Assembly (NCBI GenBank): GCA_964635975.1
Contig: CAZWPO010000013.1
Location: 16,461 to 80,460 of the forward strand
Reading direction: 5' to 3'
DNA: 64,000 bases
DNA from: UBA5314 sp964635975
GTDB lineage: Bacteria; Bacillota; Syntrophomonadia; Syntrophomonadales; Syntrophomonadaceae
Shown: piece after piece, positions 60,101 to 64,000 of the stretch
Layout of the letters: each line of letters opens with the position of its first letter
How positions within the stretch are numbered: the first letter of the stretch is position 1
Made by a program: the position numbers and the translations under genes
The notes under the pieces: generated by a model
Seen by the model: only the letters and a program-made list of their open reading frames with translations
Database searches by the model: none
What the model was told of the DNA's origin: nothing

Positions 60101-63100
60101 CGATTGGGTGGATTGATCGATTATTTCGGCTATGTTGCCAAGTTCATCAAAAACGAATTTAGTCTGATTGCCATTTTCATTTTTGAAAATGATGATATTT
60201 TCGTTGTCGTTATATGTTAGTTCTTTTGAAGTGTTATCAGGAAATACCGTACGGGTGATTCTGCCCAGAGGATCATATTCATATTGGGTTGTGTGGCCAT
60301 TGGGGTCGGTGCTGCTTATGACTCTTCCCACGTCATCGTAGCTATACTCAGTAGTTGCTCCCCCAACGGTCTTAGTCTCCAAATAGGCGTCATTTTCATA
60401 GGTATAGGTGGTTTCGATAAAGTCGTCCTGGTCAATGTAATCCTTTAGGGTAAGGAGATTTCCAAAATCATCGTATTCGAAGCATTGTCTCTTTTTTAGT
60501 GTGCCATTTTCGGTGATTCTAGTTTCTTTAATGGCTTTGCGATCCGAGGTTAAATCGTTGACTTGTTTTATGGTAGTTTTTGCATCCTTTTTGTATTCCT
60601 TGGTCTTTATCAGGTTATATGAACTGTCATAAGTATATTTAGTCTCATACTCTGAGTTTTGATAACCCTTGGCAAGAGGACTTGTATAGGTAAGGATATT
60701 CCCATTGTTATCATAGGTATATTGTTTGCACACTATTTTCCCTATACTGCTATCCAATCCGAATGATTGGGTGGTTATTTTTTTAGGCAGTTCAGTAGTG
60801 GTATATTCATAATCAATGGTTTTTCTGGTTTTGCTAGCAGCAGTTACGGTTTCCTTTTTCTTTAAATGAGATGAAGAACTAAAACAATGGCTGGTTTGGG
60901 TCCCTATTGCATTTGTCACTGTAGTGGTATAATCACTGCTTGCGTTTAGATAACTGGCGCTGTAGTAATACTGGTCGTTTAAGTAAATATGTTTGCCAGC
61001 TTTTTTATACATGTTTTTTATGCGGTAGTACGTGGCAATGCCACCGTCGGCAGTTTCATATTCATATTTAGATAATAAGCCGGTGGGATAGGTTACAGTA
61101 GACAGGTCTTGATAGTTGCGGCTTTCGCCGTTATATGTTCCATTTACGCTTTCGTAGGTATAGGTCGTTATCCGTCCGTTTTGGTCTACTTTTCTTATTA
61201 GACTTCCGTTGCTATCCAAATATAGTGCGATTTTTGACTTATCCGGAAGGATGATATTATAGAAGTTACAGGTTAATTCAAAATTACAGAGTATGCGGGT
61301 GGTTTCTCCGACGCTATCTATGATTGATACTTCTTTGTTTACGGTGCCTACTGATTTGGTGGAGAATGTTATAGTGTTGCCAAAGCGGTCGGTTATGCTG
61401 CTTATATTTCCGCCGCTATCAAAGGTTTCTTTACGCCCGTCGCCGTAGGATAGGCCAGTTATTATGCCGGTGGTTAAGGTAACTTTAATATCATCAAGTT
61501 TATAATTACCTAACTTATAGGTTGAATTCTCATATACCAGGGGATAGGTAGAACCGTCAGTAAAGCGTACGTATTGCCCATCGCTCCTATACAGAACGCG
61601 GGTGAAGTTTAAGGCCCACCCCCTGCCCATATATTTCTGCGGCAATTTAGCTTTTTGATCGTTGCCGCTGTAACTTTCAGCAGAGTTGTAGGCCAGCCCC
61701 AGGTTAAGATCCAATCCATTTTTCCCGGGTAGTTTGGCCAGGGCTTCTTCATATGATAATGCGCCGGAATTCAAGTTTACTTTTTCACTAATTCCCGTTC
61801 GATATTGAAAGGGGGCATTGGGGATGGGAGCTACCGCGTCTTCGTCGGATGTTAAAGCTTTTTGTTCATCTTCAAAAACTATTTTAAGTTCTTCCTGCTT
61901 CTTCGTGATTAACTCCTCGATTTCTTGAACGCTCATAGAAGTCCTCTGCATATAGCCGATTATTGCTTCTTCTTTTACGGTGTAGCTTATTGCCAGGGCC
62001 TGAATGAGATTTTGCTCTTCGGAACTAAAAGATGATAAATCAACCGCACTGCCCTCTTTAGCTATGATAGAACCCATTTCCAGGTCTAAGGCTTTGGATA
62101 CAATGTAGGCATTTACTATGTTTCGAGCCGGAAATCCCTGTTTATAGAGGTCTATAACTTGGGGTTTATCATCACTTAATGATTCGAATTTTGCAAGGTA
62201 GTTAGCCAGTACTCCTGCCTGCTCGGCGGCGGTCTTCTCGCTCTCAAATGCCAAACCTGCGGCCTTGGCTTCTTCCAGGGTTAGATTTAAGTTTTGCATT
62301 ATTTGAGCTTTAAAAATGCTTTGTTTAAGGGTCAATCCGGCTTTCTCACAGGTTATAAGCACCTTTTCATCCAGGCTTAAAGTAAACTGGATTAGCGTTT
62401 TTTCCTCTTCGTTTAATTCTGAATATTTGTTTTTGGTATTTAATATTTCTATCACTTCGGAAGGCAAATACGAAAAATCTTCTTCGGGATTTTCAGGTAT
62501 GGTTGTGTTCGTGTTTTCCAGCAACGGTGTTATCGATAAAAGACCCCCAGTTACTTTGTTTTTTAGGTTATCTGTCATAACTGCGCTCTCTTTTATCGCT
62601 AAAGCTATCTCTTGCCTGCTTGCATCCGGTTTTAAACCCTGATAGATAGCAGCTGCTGCTGTGACATATCCTGCTGCTAATGAGGTGCCATTTCCGTAGG
62701 TATAGTTGTTATCGGCGCTGGTGCTGTATATTTCTTCTCCCGGGGCGGCTATTGCCACCTGGCTGCCGTAGCTTGATGTTAAGGCTAGTTCTCCTAGCTG
62801 GTTTACTGACGCGACCGCGATCACATTGGAAAGTTGGTAAGCAGCCGGGTATATTTTGGTGCTGTCGCCGGTATTGCCAGCCGCACAGATGAAAAGTATA
62901 TCCGGGTTTTGTTCAATAGCATCTTTTAAGGCCTGATTGTATTCCTGGCTTCCCCAGCTGCAGTTTAATATATTTACACCGTGGCTCTTGGCGTATTCTA
63001 TGGCATCTATGGCATCAGAGGTGTAACCGATTCCGTTTTCGATGAATTTTAAAGGCATGATTTGGGCTTTGGCAGCTAGCCCGGCTATACCTTGGCCATC

Positions 63101-63895
63101 CAGGTTGGCGCTTATTATCCCGACGATTTGCGTGCCGTGGCTGGCGTCTCCTTCATCAAACACAGTTTCATCGTCATTATAGAAATCCCATCCGTCTATG
63201 ATTTTGCCGATTAGTTCGTCATGGTTAACATCGATTCCGGTATCGATCACGCCAACAGTTACCGGTTCCATAGAATTTATTACGGTCCAATTATCTCCAA
63301 TATTTAAGTTGTAAGAACCGTTTTGATCTCCTTCTGCAAGCGCCCACTGTTTGTCGATATCAGGTTCCAGAGGTGCTTCAAAGCTTTGCATTTGGTAATT
63401 GGGCTGGACATATTCCACATCCGGGTCTTTTTCCAGTTCTGCTTTGGCTTCTTTGATGCTTATATCCGGGCCTATGGTTATCTCCGCCATTTTTAATGTT
63501 TTTCGTTCCTTTTTTACATTTATGGTGATGTCTTTTCCTTTGTGTTTCTTTTCCAGAGCCTTATTAGCATTATTGATAACCTTATCGACCTTAGCACTGT
63601 TTTTGTATTTTACGATTAAATTGGGTTTAACTATGTTTTTCTTCACTATTTCTTTTTTCTCTTTTAATGCATTTATATTTTCTTGTTGAGTTATCGTTTC
63701 ATTAACTTGATTTTGCCCGGTTGAAGATTGAAGGTCTTCAGAAGGGAGAGACTGAGTTGCAGGTTGATCATCGTTAATCTCATCTGACTGAGGTTGTTCC
63801 AGTGTATTCCCGTCAGAATCCTGGGTAATAAAGATATCCGGGTTGGCCGCTTCTTCTGCATATGTATATACATTGCCCAGTGGCATAGTGGTCAT
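57119..63895 (-). CDS. S8 subtilisin-RHS repeat giant protein, probably truncated at the N-terminus
   Basis: A 2258-residue protein. An I9-like prodomain (about 90-170) precedes a complete subtilisin domain with Asp218 (GVIDTGID), His253 (ASHGTQIVGI), Asn341 and Ser405 (GNGTSLAAGY). A helical linker (about 460-720) follows, then a large RHS/YD repeat region and the RHS core (YLRARYYDPATSRMISKD, ending DPSGHW near 2041). The last 217 residues are Ser-rich and then Gly/hydrophobic, with no named toxin. The first residues, MPLGNVYTYAEEA, look like the second half of a signal peptide whose hydrophobic core is missing, and an upstream stop closes the frame, so secretion may be lost. Confidence 0.85.
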   Translation of the reverse strand: MTTMPLGNVYTYAEEAANPDIFITQDSDGNTLEQPQSDEINDDQPATQSLPSEDLQSSTGQNQVNETITQQENINALKEKKEIVKKNIVKPNLIVKYKNSAKVDKVINNANKALEKKHKGKDITINVKKERKTLKMAEITIGPDISIKEAKAELEKDPDVEYVQPNYQMQSFEAPLEPDIDKQWALAEGDQNGSYNLNIGDNWTVINSMEPVTVGVIDTGIDVNHDELIGKIIDGWDFYNDDETVFDEGDASHGTQIVGIISANLDGQGIAGLAAKAQIMPLKFIENGIGYTSDAIDAIEYAKSHGVNILNCSWGSQEYNQALKDAIEQNPDILFICAAGNTGDSTKIYPAAYQLSNVIAVASVNQLGELALTSSYGSQVAIAAPGEEIYSTSADNNYTYGNGTSLAAGYVTAAAAIYQGLKPDASRQEIALAIKESAVMTDNLKNKVTGGLLSITPLLENTNTTIPENPEEDFSYLPSEVIEILNTKNKYSELNEEEKTLIQFTLSLDEKVLITCEKAGLTLKQSIFKAQIMQNLNLTLEEAKAAGLAFESEKTAAEQAGVLANYLAKFESLSDDKPQVIDLYKQGFPARNIVNAYIVSKALDLEMGSIIAKEGSAVDLSSFSSEEQNLIQALAISYTVKEEAIIGYMQRTSMSVQEIEELITKKQEELKIVFEDEQKALTSDEDAVAPIPNAPFQYRTGISEKVNLNSGALSYEEALAKLPGKNGLDLNLGLAYNSAESYSGNDQKAKLPQKYMGRGWALNFTRVLYRSDGQYVRFTDGSTYPLVYENSTYKLGNYKLDDIKVTLTTGIITGLSYGDGRKETFDSGGNISSITDRFGNTITFSTKSVGTVNKEVSIIDSVGETTRILCNFELTCNFYNIILPDKSKIALYLDSNGSLIRKVDQNGRITTYTYESVNGTYNGESRNYQDLSTVTYPTGLLSKYEYETADGGIATYYRIKNMYKKAGKHIYLNDQYYYSASYLNASSDYTTTVTNAIGTQTSHCFSSSSHLKKKETVTAASKTRKTIDYEYTTTELPKKITTQSFGLDSSIGKIVCKQYTYDNNGNILTYTSPLAKGYQNSEYETKYTYDSSYNLIKTKEYKKDAKTTIKQVNDLTSDRKAIKETRITENGTLKKRQCFEYDDFGNLLTLKDYIDQDDFIETTYTYENDAYLETKTVGGATTEYSYDDVGRVISSTDPNGHTTQYEYDPLGRITRTVFPDNTSKELTYNDNENIIIFKNENGNQTKFVFDELGNIAEIIDQSTQSVLSTYKYDDLLRTSQKTDGNGNKTEYAYDYANRVLSKTVGSYQEKYEYKDCHRLNLSREIKTVIGDKNAPTITTFQDKDLQDNIVKRGFLDRSLEYATTYEYDYTGNITTELSAKDKEQGYTYTSKYATDFSGNVLSKTSDSDVTTEFAYDFLGRKISSTDPMGNTTNFTYDDLNRLIKEEIPLINNEYSTKYYEYDSKGNMAKQSISSNSPGEAQVYRDTEFEYDERDRLIKVASNDDGQDYYTEYDYDGVGNLTSMATGNGANITSYTYNSLGQVTMQTDPLGNSETYKYDLNNNLVSKTDRNQNRLVNTYNALNRLLTCTVTQPDGKTLSQQFSYAPNGAMVKEENENISVSLRYDNMGRVISHEDSNGITQDYTYDLAGNRISYKLKNNGQNEIVLDYSYDKLNHLTQVKESGTLRATYSYDSNGNRREAQFDNGIKTEFQYNDANLITEMSNKLGSNTLSSYAYTYYLDGNQKSKTDHLGKTSSYEYDDLGRLTKETEDSTTTEYSYDLSSNRIKKCITGETSIEIDYTYDANDRLTWEETQKDNDVLATTEYFYDANGNQISKLFNDLTDQSGEAAGISLESEANTPCYEQYEYDGFNRLIGYYNPVTTAKYTYNPEGLRISKDVNGQATQHIWDGANMVMELDDSGQIIDKYIRGNGLIKSELNGYYLHNAHGDVIQLADQQGAVTRNYLYDAFGEEKDAQTNDHNPFRYCGEYLDNESGNVYLRARYYDPATSRMISKDSYEGNIKNPLSLNLYIYCANDPVNNIDPSGHWAVAVAIARVASAIKSAISSSKSSSKSGESSKKTSSNTTVSSITSAITKFASSVSQSRLGSNSSSSSSTNSNTVGFIQASCSDYFGSGQWDAFGKGWDSIGPGWNNAWKLFGETWNDPNTKDAAIKTGVAVITVNASALAGSLGAGTAAGYGGEIKFVGQYVLAQGKVFVYTNAIQLTHGTEVAIDIFGIDPKPDTLEGAVVQVAPDLYQVLQSQ

Positions 63896-64000
63896 GACCT
63901 TACACCGAAAATCTAATCAGCCTGCGGTGTTAGTTTTGAAGTAAAATTTGGGTGTACCCCCAAATTAGGTCCAGATATAATGAGAAAAATTTGATCTTTA
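63896..64000. other. upstream edge of the RHS gene with palindromes
   Basis: No gene is seen. ACACCG...CGGTGT and a larger palindrome lie here, and no ribosome site precedes the RHS ATG, so this may be a junction with foreign DNA rather than a normal promoter. Confidence 0.4.
63945..63966. repeat. 22-base palindrome near the right window edge
   Basis: AATTTGGG and CCCAAATT flank TGTACC, eight perfect pairs. It could be an insertion-sequence end, an operator or a short hairpin. Confidence 0.5.

Overview
The window reads as the chromosome of a spore-forming, anaerobic-type Firmicute of the class Clostridia. Gene order and protein style suggest a relative of Syntrophomonadaceae, although the sequence alone does not fix the genus. 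Supporting signs are the clusters remA-gmk-rpoZ-coaBC-metK-priA-def-fmt-rsmB-rlmN-prpC-prkC-rsgA-rpe, recA-rny-ymdB-spoVS and tepA-ylzJ...spoIIIE-hth-rodZ-rimO-pgsA-cinA. LL-diaminopimelate aminotransferase, SpoVS and a SpoIIIE/FtsK translocase fit the same picture. Almost every gene lies on the minus strand; only a methyltransferase, three small or secreted proteins and no long operon lie on the plus strand.

Layout. 1-7998: envelope and quality-control genes (TIM44-like, SPFH/zinc ribbon, TPM, LemA), a DUF6504-type gene under an apparent SOS box, a pyrimidine-dimer glycosylase homolog, tRNA-Leu(CAG) with its own promoter, and a radical SAM protein. 8125-12195: the riboflavin operon ribD-ribE-ribBA-ribH behind an FMN riboswitch with a visible terminator. 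12224-28678: a dense housekeeping run for translation, cell-wall signalling (PrpC/PrkC), replication restart, SAM and CoA synthesis and nucleotide metabolism. 28668-30771: dapL and dapF for meso-diaminopimelate. 30828-33968: a P-type cation ATPase whose 426-nt leader holds two related hairpin modules, the strongest candidate here for an unrecognised regulatory RNA.

33969-38063: a UDG-like Fe-S protein, a LysM/NlpC-P60 hydrolase, a PHP phosphoesterase and a dipeptidase. 38149-42449: spoVS (with a sigma-H-like promoter), ymdB, rny and recA (with a consensus promoter and SOS box). Between recA and rny lies an unexplained promoter-to-terminator transcript of about 280 nt. 42534-55535: thpR-cinA, a compact FtsH-like protease, pgsA, rimO, a RodZ-like protein, an HTH-PfkB-like protein lacking the kinase signature, spoIIIE, asnS, ylzJ and tepA. 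55664-63895: accessory DNA with a REP-associated (RayT) transposase inside nested inverted repeats, a small gene of unknown function, and a 2258-residue subtilisin-RHS protein that seems to have lost the first half of its signal peptide.

How the genes work together: much of the window couples cell-envelope growth (PrkC/PrpC, RodZ, NlpC/P60, dap genes, PgsA) to RNA turnover (RNase Y, YicC, ThpR, YmdB) and DNA damage response (RecA, DUF6504, dimer glycosylase, PriA). No CRISPR array, rRNA operon or prophage was seen.
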